Assembly (NCBI GenBank): GCA_034521975.1 | Contig: JAXHLR010000010.1 | Span: forward strand, 62,001 to 126,000 | Source of the DNA: Acidimicrobiales bacterium | GTDB taxonomy: Bacteria; Actinomycetota; Acidimicrobiia; Acidimicrobiales; SKKL01 | Direction of reading: 5' to 3' | Length of the DNA stretch: 64,000 nt | In this document: piece after piece, positions 28,305 through 35,103 of the stretch | Position numbering within the stretch: the stretch's first letter is position 1 | How the letters are laid out: every line of letters begins with the position of its first letter | Position numbers and translations under genes: made by a program | The notes under the pieces: model-generated | Told to the model about the DNA's origin: nothing | Databases searched by the model: none | The model's input: the letters and a program-made list of their open reading frames with translations, nothing else

Positions 28305-29335
28305 GCGCCGGTGTCCGAGAGCTCCTCGACCCGGCCGTCGACGTGGCGGGCGAAGCGTCCCCGGTCGCGCCCATGGGTGGGGGCCTGGTCGTCCCACGGC
28401 CAGCCTCCGAACCCGGTGGTCTGGAAGTCGGCCATGGCCTGTTGGATCTCGGCGCGGGTGTTCATCACGAACGGACCGTACTGGGCGACGGGCTCACCGA
28501 TGGGACGGCCTTGGAGCAGTAGGGCCTCGACCGGTTCGTCGCCGGCGGTGATCTCGACCTCGACGTCGGGCCTCAGCACCACCCCGGTGTCGCTGTCGAC
28601 GTCGGTGTCGGCGATGCGGGCCGTGTCGCCTTCGAAGAGATAGAGCACCCGGTTGATCTCCGCGTCGAGGGTGGCGGGAACGGACCAGGTGGCGCCCGCG
28701 TCGAGTCGGATGTGCCAGATGGCGACGTGGGAGTCGTCGCGGGCCGCCCACGAGCTGGGGGGAGGCAACGCTGCGGCCACCACGCCGAGACGACCGGCGA
28801 TGACGGTGACCTCGGTGTTGTTGCCCTGGTCGTCGGTGACCTGGGCGCGGGGGATGTCGTGGTCCCACAGCATGGTGAAGTAGGGGTCGACCATCTTGTC
28901 GTCGGCCGGCAGGTTCAACCAGATCTGGAACAGCTCGAGGGGGTTGGGCTGGTCGGGATGCACCAGGGGGAACATCTCGCTGTGGACGATGCCGCTGCCG
29001 GCGGTGACCCACTGGACGTCGCCCCGTCCGAAGCGGGCGGCGGCGCCGAGCGAGTCGGAGTGGTCGATGAGCCCGTTGCGCACGTAGGTGACGGTCTCGA
29101 ACCCGCGGTGGGGGTGGCCGGGGAACCCGGGGACCGAGTCGCCGTGATACATCGACCAGCCGTCCTTGCCCGAGAAGTCCATGCCGAGGTCGCGGTCGTC
29201 GACGGGAACCGCGGGGGCCATCGACTCGTCGCCCGCCGGGTACTCGTCGTCGTGGTGGGCGCAGAAGAGGAACGGGTCGAGGGTCGGCCAGTGCAGGCCG
29301 AGCGGGACGGTCTCCAGAACGGGGCTGGTGCTCAT
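28301..29335 (-). CDS. Pirin family protein
   Basis: This 344-residue bicupin has the pirin metal-site motif HPHRGFETVTYV (His74, His76) and GIVHSEMF (His118, Glu120), the four ligands of the N-terminal cupin. Many bacterial pirins act as quercetinase-like dioxygenases or interact with pyruvate metabolism; a specific activity is not assignable. The C-terminal part is longer than in short pirins, ending in an acidic and arginine-rich tail. The ATG has TAGCCT six bases upstream. It leads an operon with DUF427 and a 95-residue protein. Confidence 0.88.
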   Translation of the reverse strand: MSTSPVLETVPLGLHWPTLDPFLFCAHHDDEYPAGDESMAPAVPVDDRDLGMDFSGKDGWSMYHGDSVPGFPGHPHRGFETVTYVRNGLIDHSDSLGAAARFGRGDVQWVTAGSGIVHSEMFPLVHPDQPNPLELFQIWLNLPADDKMVDPYFTMLWDHDIPRAQVTDDQGNNTEVTVIAGRLGVVAAALPPPSSWAARDDSHVAIWHIRLDAGATWSVPATLDAEINRVLYLFEGDTARIADTDVDSDTGVVLRPDVEVEITAGDEPVEALLLQGRPIGEPVAQYGPFVMNTRAEIQQAMADFQTTGFGGWPWDDQAPTHGRDRGRFARHVDGRVEELSDTGA

Positions 29336-29341
29336 GGTTCC

Positions 29342-29347
29342 AGGCTA
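29342..29347 (-). promoter_or_regulatory. Leaderless-type -10 box for pirin operon
   Basis: TAGCCT on the minus strand ends six bases before the ATG at 29335. Confidence 0.55.
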
Positions 29348-29403
29348 GGGAGGCCTGCCGCGACTCACTCGGTTCAATCTTGAATCGGCAGGCACGATCG
29401 CCT

Positions 29404-29721
29404 TCAGTGCCGGCCGTCATTGGGGCCCAGGGCTCGACGACGCTCGGCGAGCCACTCCGAGGCGAGGAACTCGGCCTCGTCGCGGTCAGCCTTGCGCTCG
29501 TTGCAGGCCCGGCAGGCGAACACCATGTTCACCAGGGCGTCGGTCCCGCCGTGGCTGCGTGGCAGGCGGTGATCGACGGTGCGGTCGAGCCCCGGTTCGG
29601 CCGAGAACGCGGACCCGCAGTAGAAGCAGTGCGTGCCCCGGTCGCGGTTGTGCCGGGCCTCGGCATCGGCGTGGCGCCGTTCGGCCCGCCGCTGCAGCAT
29701 CGAGCGCAACCAGGCGAACAC
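29404..29721 (-). CDS. HNH endonuclease
   Basis: This 105-residue protein is a single HNH domain with zinc-binding pairs: HCFYCGSAF (about 42-50), then TVDHRLPRSHGGTDALVNMV with the catalytic His, and ACRACNERKADRD. A basic arginine-rich N-terminal helix (RRAERRHADAEARHNRDRG) precedes it. The GTG at 29721 is taken because GAGGTGA lies ten bases upstream and it follows the ATPase stop by five bases; an internal ATG at 29700 would still keep the domain. It is the second gene of a two-gene operon with an ATPase, a nuclease-ATPase pairing seen in anti-phage systems. Confidence 0.85.
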   Translation of the reverse strand: MFAWLRSMLQRRAERRHADAEARHNRDRGTHCFYCGSAFSAEPGLDRTVDHRLPRSHGGTDALVNMVFACRACNERKADRDEAEFLASEWLAERRRALGPNDGRH

Positions 29722-29726
29722 GGCGC

Positions 29727-30893
29727 TCAGGTCACCTCGTCGAGGGGAGGCAGGGTTCGACGGACGTGGGCGTCGATGTGGGGGATGGCGAACTCGATCC
29801 ACCCGTATCGGGGTGAGAAGACGAGCCCCTCGCGGATGAGGCGGTCGCGGAACGCAGCCACCTCGGGTGTCGTGCGTCCCATCGCGGCGGCGACCTCGCC
29901 CGAGCGGTGCGGACCACCGCCGAGCGACGCCAGGGCTCGGACGTAGGCGACCTCGGACTCGGGGATGCGGGCGAGGCGGGCGGCGAAGAACGAGGCGTCG
30001 AGGGCCAGGCGGGCGGCCGGTGTGGCCCGCTCGACGTCGTCGGCCGAGATCGGCTCGTCGATCGCGGCGTTCCACGTGTGGTACGCCCACACCTGCACGA
30101 AGAACGGGAACCCGTCGGAGCGGTCGACCACGGTGTCGATCGCCTGGGGAGACCAGGTGACCGCCAGCTCCTTGGCCGGGGCGGCGACCGCATCTCGAAC
30201 CTGGTCGGGTGACAGCGGGCCGAGCTGGTCGACGGTGAACATGCGTTCGGCGTAGGTCGAGGCCTTGGCGGCGATGCCGACCAGGTTGGGGAGGCCGGCG
30301 AGCAGGCACCACAAGGGCAGTGCATCCTGTCCACAGCGGTGCACGCCGGCGAGCACGCGGCGGAGGTCGTCGTTGTCGAGCATCTGGGCCTCGTCGAGGG
30401 CGAGCATCACCCCGAGCTCGTGCTCGGCGGCGGCGGTGGCCACGTCGACGAGCACGTCCGCGAGGGCTTCGCGGTCGGGGGTGCGGGCGGGGTTCTTCCT
30501 GACCCGCACACCGGTGCCGCCGAGGCTGAGCGACACCGCTTCGATCGAGCGCAGGGCCCGGGTGACCTTGGCGCTGCGATCGAGGTCCTCGATGATGCGT
30601 CGGGTCTGGCGCAACAACGAGACGACGGCATCGTCGCCACCGACGGCCTCGAGCCGCACGACCCGGAAGCCGACGTTCTCGCCGACCGCGGCCAGCTTGC
30701 CGAGCAGCACGGTCTTGCCGACCCCTCGGAGGCCGGTGAGCAACAGGTGCTGGGTCGACCGTCCGGCGGCCAGGCGGCGCAGACTGATCTCGGCCAGCTC
30801 GATGGTGCCGTCCCTGCCGACCAGCGCCGGTGGCGGGGTCCCGGCGCCGGGGGCGTAGGGGTTGGCGACCGGGTCGTAGCGTTCTCCCGACAT
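29727..30893 (-). CDS. Cdc6/ORC-like AAA ATPase with winged-helix tail
   Basis: This 388-residue P-loop ATPase opens with NPYAPGAGTPPPALVGRD, then Walker A LTGLRGVGKTVLL (about 53-65) and Walker B VMLALDEAQML (about 160-170). A C-terminal part with GEVAAAMGRTTPEVAAFRDRLI and EGLVFSPRYGWIEFAIP looks like a winged helix. This is the plan of Cdc6/ORC-like or STAND-like regulatory ATPases found widely in actinobacteria with unknown function. The downstream HNH gene follows within a few bases. TAAACT six bases before the ATG gives a leaderless start. Alternative reading: a housekeeping ATPase that merely neighbours an HNH gene. Confidence 0.82.
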   Translation of the reverse strand: MSGERYDPVANPYAPGAGTPPPALVGRDGTIELAEISLRRLAAGRSTQHLLLTGLRGVGKTVLLGKLAAVGENVGFRVVRLEAVGGDDAVVSLLRQTRRIIEDLDRSAKVTRALRSIEAVSLSLGGTGVRVRKNPARTPDREALADVLVDVATAAAEHELGVMLALDEAQMLDNDDLRRVLAGVHRCGQDALPLWCLLAGLPNLVGIAAKASTYAERMFTVDQLGPLSPDQVRDAVAAPAKELAVTWSPQAIDTVVDRSDGFPFFVQVWAYHTWNAAIDEPISADDVERATPAARLALDASFFAARLARIPESEVAYVRALASLGGGPHRSGEVAAAMGRTTPEVAAFRDRLIREGLVFSPRYGWIEFAIPHIDAHVRRTLPPLDEVT

Positions 30894-30899
30894 GCCGGG

Positions 30900-30905
30900 A
30901 GTTTA
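30900..30905 (-). promoter_or_regulatory. Leaderless-type -10 box for ATPase-HNH operon
   Basis: TAAACT on the minus strand ends six bases before the ATG at 30893. Confidence 0.55.
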
Positions 30906-30988
30906 GCGTCGATCTCGAAAGCGAGGGCAGATCGGTCAGGTTCAAGCGTCGGCCAAGGCGCGGACCGCCCGGCGTGTTGGTGGTGGTG

Positions 30989-32182
30989 TCACCACGCGGC
31001 GTGGGAGAACGCACCGGGGATCGTGCCCGACTCGCCGTCGGGGCCGAACCAGTGCAGCGAGCCGGTGGTCGCGCCGGCGGACTCGGCCGCGACCACCAGC
31101 AGCCACTCGCCGGTGGCATCGACATCCTGATCGATCGGGATGCCGGGGTAGTCGATCTGCTCGACCGGCGCGATCGAGAGCGTCTCGGGATCGATCGACC
31201 ACGCGGACCAGGGCCCGTCCGCCTCCGGTTGCCGGGCCGCCACAAGCGACCCATCACGTCGGAACACCGGGAGGGTCCAGTGGCTGTCGGGTACGACGAC
31301 CGGCGCCGGGTCGACGATCTCGCTGACACCGGTGCCGGTCTCCTCCACCGTCGCCGTGGTCACCAACGACAGCCGGCGACCGGTTGCGTCGGGATCCGAG
31401 GATGCGGTCGTCACCGCCAGCAGCTCGCCGTCGGGGGACAGGGTGGCTCGACCGAGGCTCGTGGCCGTCGCGGGCTCCCAGATGTGTGATCTGGAGTCAC
31501 GGGTGCTGTCGAGCCGCGCCAGAAGGCCGACGCTGGTGACCCAGTTCGGGCTGGTGCCGATCACGGGCCTGGTGGAGTTGGCGACCAGAGCCGCGTCGCC
31601 CACCGGCTCGATGGGCAGCTCGTGGAGCGTTCCGGGTGGTGGCTCGCAACAGATCGAGTACCAGAGGCGCCGGCGGTCGTGGGACAGGGCGATGCCACCG
31701 ATCGTGGCCGGGTCGGTGGCGTCGGCTCCGGGGGCGTCGGCCAGCTCGGTCAGGGTCTCGCCCGAGGAGGTCTCGCCCAGGATCAGGCCACCGCCGGCGG
31801 TCGCAGCCGCGAACACCTCTGGTGGGTCCGGTCGGGTGTCGGCCAGCGGGCCCACGGCGATCGCCGGTCCGGGCACGGTCGGGATCGGCGCCTCGGTCGT
31901 GGCCGTGGTGCTGGTCGTGGTCGTGTCGGAGATCGGCGGTGGCTCGCTGGTGGTCTCGGGGGTCGTTTCGGTCGGAGGCGGGTCCGGGGGTCCCCCGGCG
32001 GTGCCGGCGACGTCGCCCTCGCCCTCGCCGTCGTCACCGGCAGCGGCGAGCAGGGTGCCGATGGCCACCGCCACGATGGCGACCACCGCGAGGGTGGCCA
32101 GCACGGTCGTCACCGTGGACGACTGGCTCGGGTCGAGGTCGTCGTCGGGTGGCCGGGCCTCTGGTTGCCGCGGCGCGGTCAT
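30989..32182 (-). CDS. Membrane-anchored protein with propeller-like domain
   Basis: This 397-residue protein has a short acidic cytoplasmic N-terminus, one membrane helix (about 25-47, TVLATLAVVAIVAVAIGTLL), a Thr/Pro-rich linker (about 60-105) and an extracytoplasmic domain with repeated LSHDRRRLWY-, LSPDGELLAV- and FRRDGSLVAA-type strands. Such repeats suggest a TolB/WD-like beta-propeller. I cannot name a family or function. It has two adjacent cysteines (SICCEPPPG). It is alone on its transcript: 95 bp without a gene follow it and 45 bp precede it. Confidence 0.7.
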   Translation of the reverse strand: MTAPRQPEARPPDDDLDPSQSSTVTTVLATLAVVAIVAVAIGTLLAAAGDDGEGEGDVAGTAGGPPDPPPTETTPETTSEPPPISDTTTTSTTATTEAPIPTVPGPAIAVGPLADTRPDPPEVFAAATAGGGLILGETSSGETLTELADAPGADATDPATIGGIALSHDRRRLWYSICCEPPPGTLHELPIEPVGDAALVANSTRPVIGTSPNWVTSVGLLARLDSTRDSRSHIWEPATATSLGRATLSPDGELLAVTTASSDPDATGRRLSLVTTATVEETGTGVSEIVDPAPVVVPDSHWTLPVFRRDGSLVAARQPEADGPWSAWSIDPETLSIAPVEQIDYPGIPIDQDVDATGEWLLVVAAESAGATTGSLHWFGPDGESGTIPGAFSHAAW

Positions 32183-32227
32183 GGAACAGGTGTACCCCTC
32201 ACGGGCAGCGACGACACAATCAGCAGC

Positions 32228-33055
32228 TCAGCCGAAATCGGGCGGTAGGTCTCCGGTCTTCGACATCGTCCACTGCGGCGTGCGCTTCTCGAGGAACGAC
32301 GACACCCCCTCGCGGGAGTCGGGTTGCTGGGTCGTCCAGCGGTAGAGCTCGCCGTCGGTGGCCTGGGCGGCAGCATGGTCGGTCTCCTCGAGCATCTGCC
32401 ATGCCAGTCGCTTCGACAGCGCGACCGAGACCGGGGCGCACTTCCCGGCGATCTGGTGGGCCTTGTCGAGCGCGGCCGGAAGCACGTCGGCGGCGGGAAG
32501 CGCCTGGGACACGAGCCCCATCTCCGCCGCCTCAGCGCCGGTGAAGATGCGGCCGGTCAACAGCAGGTCCATCGCGTTCGACATGCCGACCAGCCGCGGG
32601 AGCAGCCAGTGCGCCCCCAGTTCAGGGATCCACCCTCGGCGGATGAAGACCAGGCCCATCTTGGCGTCCTCGGCCGCGATGCGGATGTCCCACTGCAGCG
32701 GGAGCGTCAGGCCCACCCCGACCGCGGGACCGTTGATCGCACCGATGATCGGTGTCGACATCTCCCACGGCTTGATCCGTGGCGCGTCGGCGCTCGGGCG
32801 CTGGCCCGCGGCGGACGCGCCCGATCCGTCACGCTGGCGTCCCAGCGCGGCACCCGCGCAGAAGAAGTCGCCCGAACCGGTGACGATCACGACCCGTACC
32901 GAGTCGTCGGCCTCGGCCGCGGCGAACGCCTGGTTCAGCTCGCCGCCGAGTTGCCAGGTGAACTCGTTGCGTGGCGGCCGGTGCAGCGTGATCGTGCGAA
33001 CCCCCTCGTCGTCGTCGACGAGCAGGGTCTCGTAGTCGTGCGCGACCTCGGTCAT
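32228..33055 (-). CDS. Enoyl-CoA hydratase/isomerase family protein
   Basis: This 275-residue crotonase-fold protein has the oxyanion-hole strand GSGDFFCAGAALGR (about 60-73) and PIIGAINGPAVGVGLTLPL with the second oxyanion glycine. The region FIRRGWIPELGAHWLLPRLVG holds a glutamate (E in IPELG) at the position used for hydration; the first catalytic glutamate position of true hydratases is less clear. The family covers hydratases, isomerases and related CoA enzymes, so specificity is open. GGGGGGATC serves as ribosome site. Confidence 0.88.
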   Translation of the reverse strand: MTEVAHDYETLLVDDDEGVRTITLHRPPRNEFTWQLGGELNQAFAAAEADDSVRVVIVTGSGDFFCAGAALGRQRDGSGASAAGQRPSADAPRIKPWEMSTPIIGAINGPAVGVGLTLPLQWDIRIAAEDAKMGLVFIRRGWIPELGAHWLLPRLVGMSNAMDLLLTGRIFTGAEAAEMGLVSQALPAADVLPAALDKAHQIAGKCAPVSVALSKRLAWQMLEETDHAAAQATDGELYRWTTQQPDSREGVSSFLEKRTPQWTMSKTGDLPPDFG

Positions 33056-33179
33056 GATCCCCCCAGTGGTCGGTCGGTGCAGCCGACCCAGTGTCCACCG
33101 TCAGGAGTGGTCGCGCAATCGGGTCGGCATCGGGCAGGCGTCGCCCGTCCCCCGGTCGGCGCCTGGTCGGACGCGACAC

Positions 33180-33201
33180 GCACCCGGCCGAAGCCGGGTG
33201 C
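33180..33201 (-). terminator. cUUCGg hairpin behind precursor-peptide array
   Basis: Read on the minus strand, GCACCCGGC pairs with GCCGGGTGC (9 bp) around a UUCG loop, the exceptionally stable cUUCGg tetraloop, 28 bases after the last peptide gene. No U-run follows, so it may stop transcription weakly or protect the mRNA 3' end. The rest of 33056-33228 shows no gene. Confidence 0.5.
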
Positions 33202-33228
33202 GGTAGGCAGAGCAGCTCCCGTGTGGTT

Positions 33229-33369
33229 CTAGGCCGGGCCGTCGGGGGGCTCGCTGAGCGAAAGGTTGCCGTTGCGGGCGGCGACGTCGGGGGCGTCGGA
33301 GCGGCTGTCGGGGTTGGTGAGCGGGGTGACGCTGGGCCGGGCCCAGACCCGCTTGGGTGCATGTGTCAT
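33229..33369 (-). CDS. RiPP-type precursor peptide C
   Basis: This 46-codon gene encodes MTHAPKRVWARPSVTPLT followed by NPDSRSDAPDVAARNG and a distinct tail NLSLSEPPDGPA. It is the third of three tandem paralogues; residues 1-34 are almost identical to peptide B (V/T at 8, A/V at 10, A/T at 26 differ). The W-x-R-P-S-V stretch matches the aromatic-x-x-P-x-hydrophobic pattern that PqqD-like domains recognise in lasso-type leaders. AGAGG lies upstream of the ATG with about six bases spacing. Synonymous conservation of the frame across three copies shows it is translated. The modified product and core boundaries are unknown. Confidence 0.75.
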   Translation of the reverse strand: MTHAPKRVWARPSVTPLTNPDSRSDAPDVAARNGNLSLSEPPDGPA

Positions 33370-33377
33370 CGAAACCT

Positions 33378-33518
33378 CTACGTGTCGACTGGGCTCAAGA
33401 CCACGCCGTTGTCGTTGCCGTTGCGGGCGGCGACGTCGGGGGTGTCGGAGCGGCTGTCGGGGTTGGTGAGCGGGGTGACGCTGGGCCGGACCCAGGTCCG
33501 CTTTGGTGCGTGTGTCAT
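33378..33518 (-). CDS. RiPP-type precursor peptide B
   Basis: This 46-residue peptide reads MTHAPKRTWVRPSVTPLT, NPDSRSDTPDVAARNG and tail NDNGVVLSPVDT. It shares everything up to ARNG with peptides A and C and differs only at the C-terminus. There are no cysteines, so lanthionine or thioether chemistry is unlikely; Asn, Asp, Ser, Thr and Pro dominate, giving targets for hydroxylation, phosphorylation or nucleotidylation. It lies nine bases after peptide A's stop and eight bases before peptide C's start. The upstream ribosome site is weak (AGAGAG), so translation may depend on coupling. Confidence 0.75.
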   Translation of the reverse strand: MTHAPKRTWVRPSVTPLTNPDSRSDTPDVAARNGNDNGVVLSPVDT

Positions 33519-33528
33519 CGGATTCTCT

Positions 33529-33657
33529 CTATTTAACGTTGGGCTCGCCCGAGATGCCGTTGCGGGCGTTGACGTCGGGGGTGTCGGAGCGGCTGTCGGG
33601 GTTGGTGAGCGGGGTGGCGCTCGGCCGGACCCAGGTCCGCCTCGTGGTGTTCGGCAT
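33529..33657 (-). CDS. RiPP-type precursor peptide A
   Basis: This 42-residue peptide is the first of the array: MPNTTRRTWVRPSATPLT, NPDSRSDTPDVNARNG and tail ISGEPNVK. It is the most divergent copy at its N-terminus but keeps TWVRPS, TPLTNPDSRSD and the ARNG junction. AAGGAG is ten bases upstream of the ATG, the strongest ribosome site in the array, and the promoter and palindrome lie just before it. The PhyH-type dioxygenase is divergent from it. No homologous family is recognised by eye. Confidence 0.75.
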   Translation of the reverse strand: MPNTTRRTWVRPSATPLTNPDSRSDTPDVNARNGISGEPNVK

Positions 33658-33679
33658 CGAGTGGCACTCCTTCGTCAAG

Positions 33680-33694
33680 GTGATCGGCGATCAC
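33680..33694. promoter_or_regulatory. Palindromic operator candidate
   Basis: GTGATC-GGC-GATCAC is a perfect inverted repeat placed immediately downstream of the -10 box of the peptide array promoter, where a bound repressor would block initiation. It also lies in the upstream region of the divergent dioxygenase gene. Confidence 0.45.
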
Positions 33695-33721
33695 ACTATC
33701 CTCATCCGTGCCGGCTGTCAC
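33695..33721 (-). promoter_or_regulatory. Promoter candidate for precursor-peptide array
   Basis: On the minus strand GTGACA (33716-33721) and GATAGT (33695-33700) are spaced by 15 bases, resembling -35 and -10 elements with a slightly short spacer. Transcription would start within the palindrome and give a leader with the AAGGAG ribosome site. Confidence 0.4.
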
Positions 33722-33751
33722 GGCCTTGTTGTGCGGTACCCGAGGAGCGCC

Positions 33752-34828
33752 ATGCCAACGCCACGTCGATATGTCGAGCTCGCCGCCGCAGCGGCTCGGG
33801 ATCTGCGTGGGTGGCGCCGAGGCCGCCCCTCGACTGGCAACACCTACATCGCCATGCGGCGCGCCCACCGGCTCACCGCCGGCTGGTCGAGCGTCGCCGC
33901 CCGACAGCTCCTGCAGAAGGCTCCCGGGTCCCCCGACCGCCTTGCGCCGCTCGATCGACCCCGCCTCGACGACGCCGGCGCCCGCTCGCTGGCCGACCTG
34001 CGGCGCGACGGCATGGCGATGCTCGAACCGGTCCTGGCGCCCGACGAGGTGGCGAGCCTGGTCGACTTCGCCCAGCGAGGGCCGGCCCGGGGCAGGCTCC
34101 CCTCCGGAACGATGCAGGCGGGGACCTATCGAGACCTGGCGGGATCCGCCAGCGCCGTGTTCCTCGACGGCACCTTCGCCTGGGCACGTCCCGAGGTGCA
34201 GCGGATCCTGGCCGACGAGCGGCTCTGGGACCTGGCCCGGGCCTACTTCGGGCTTGTCCCCGTCGTTCAGCCACCCCAGATCTACTGGTCGTGCGCCGCT
34301 GCGCCCGACAACGAGACCCTCGCCCCGAACCTCGCCCGCAACTTCCACTGGGACTACGACGGCGTCGGCGGGCTGCGCCTGCACCTCTACCTCACCGACG
34401 TCGACGCCAGTGCCGCACCGATGCAGTACGTGGTCGGCAGCCATCGTCCCGGGGCCCTGCGCACCCACGAGCTGCGCCACGCCGACGACGGCACCGCGTC
34501 CGAGTCCGCGCTCGACGCCCTGGGTCTGGTCGAGCGGCGATCGATCACCGGTCCTGCGGGCACCACCTTCATCAGCGACTCGACCGGTCTGCACCGCGCC
34601 ACCCGCCCGACCGGGCGCGACCGGCTGTTCCTCGTGTTCTCGCTCCGGGCCGGATCGTTCGCCGGCTACTACCACCGCCGTCGGCGGGTGCCGGCACGCG
34701 ACCCCCGCTTCGCCGCGGCCCTCGCCGCCGGTCGTCCGGAGCTGTCGCTGTTCTCCGCCGCCGATCCCGACGAGATGGTGGTGACCCTCGACGAGGAGAC
34801 CGCCGCCGCGGCCGCTACTGGGGGGTGA
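33752..34828 (+). CDS. PhyH-type Fe(II)/2-oxoglutarate dioxygenase
   Basis: This 358-residue protein has a phytanoyl-CoA dioxygenase-like double-stranded beta helix. His199 and Asp201 in NFHWDYDG and the distal His281 in TGLHRATRPTGRDR form the iron site, with a following arginine for 2-oxoglutarate; LRLHLYLTDVDASAAPMQYV and VVGSHRPGA are typical PhyH segments. The start has GAGGAG five bases upstream. Because three precursor peptides are divergent from it and a PqqD-like protein converges on its 3' end (14-bp overlap), hydroxylation of the peptides is the natural inference; a small-molecule substrate cannot be excluded. Confidence 0.82.
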   Translation: MPTPRRYVELAAAAARDLRGWRRGRPSTGNTYIAMRRAHRLTAGWSSVAARQLLQKAPGSPDRLAPLDRPRLDDAGARSLADLRRDGMAMLEPVLAPDEVASLVDFAQRGPARGRLPSGTMQAGTYRDLAGSASAVFLDGTFAWARPEVQRILADERLWDLARAYFGLVPVVQPPQIYWSCAAAPDNETLAPNLARNFHWDYDGVGGLRLHLYLTDVDASAAPMQYVVGSHRPGALRTHELRHADDGTASESALDALGLVERRSITGPAGTTFISDSTGLHRATRPTGRDRLFLVFSLRAGSFAGYYHRRRRVPARDPRFAAALAAGRPELSLFSAADPDEMVVTLDEETAAAAATGG

Positions 34829-35090
34829 CCGCGCCGATGTCGGTGAGCTGGGCGAGGCAGGCCTCGACCTCGCCGCGGCAGGTGTCCTCGTCGACCTCGA
34901 ACTGCTCGAGCAGCGCGTCCACCACCTGATCGGTGGTCTTGGGCTCGGCCAGCGCGTCCCAGATCGCGGCGGCGGTGACGTTCAGCGAGTGGTAGCGCAT
35001 GTCCGACGGTGAGAGCACCACGGTCTCACCGTCGACCTCGGCACTGGCCGCACTCGGCGCTCGTCGATAGGTGGGCTCGGCATCGGACAC
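34815..35090 (-). CDS. PqqD-like RiPP recognition element protein
   Basis: This 91-residue protein has the PqqD/RRE plan: a three-stranded N-terminal wing (SAEVDGETVVLSPSDMRYHSLN) cut here as EVDGETVVLSPSDMRYHSLN, then AAAIWDALAEPKTTDQVVDA and a helix with EACLAQLTDIGAV. PqqD-type domains bind leader peptides and present them to modifying enzymes. The LNxTAAAIWD motif is characteristic. The GTG at 35090 is chosen because TAGGCT lies seven bases upstream; a TTG at 35108 lacks such support. It overlaps the dioxygenase end and follows the kinase-like gene on the same strand. Confidence 0.88.
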   Translation of the reverse strand: MSDAEPTYRRAPSAASAEVDGETVVLSPSDMRYHSLNVTAAAIWDALAEPKTTDQVVDALLEQFEVDEDTCRGEVEACLAQLTDIGAVTPQ

Positions 35091-35097
35091 GGCGTGG

Positions 35098-35103
35098 AGC
35101 CTA
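35098..35103 (-). promoter_or_regulatory. Leaderless-type -10 box for PqqD-like gene
   Basis: TAGGCT on the minus strand overlaps the last codons of the kinase-like gene and ends seven bases before the GTG at 35090, allowing separate transcription of the PqqD-like gene. Confidence 0.5.

Larger units (their letters stand above)
33229..33657 (-). repeat. Three-copy tandem repeat encoding precursor peptides
   Basis: A unit of roughly 105-150 bp occurs three times, with near-identical central sequence (for example GTCGGGGTTGGTGAGCGGGG on the plus strand at about 33308, 33457 and 33597). Each unit holds one small minus-strand ORF. Spacers and 3' ends diverge while the coding centre is conserved, as expected from gene duplication under selection. 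Confidence 0.85.

Noticed and set aside
33091-33660. Plus-strand open frames through the repeat region
   Set aside because: They are antisense to three small minus-strand ORFs that have starts, stops and conserved codons; the plus frames have Arg/Gly-rich low-complexity products.
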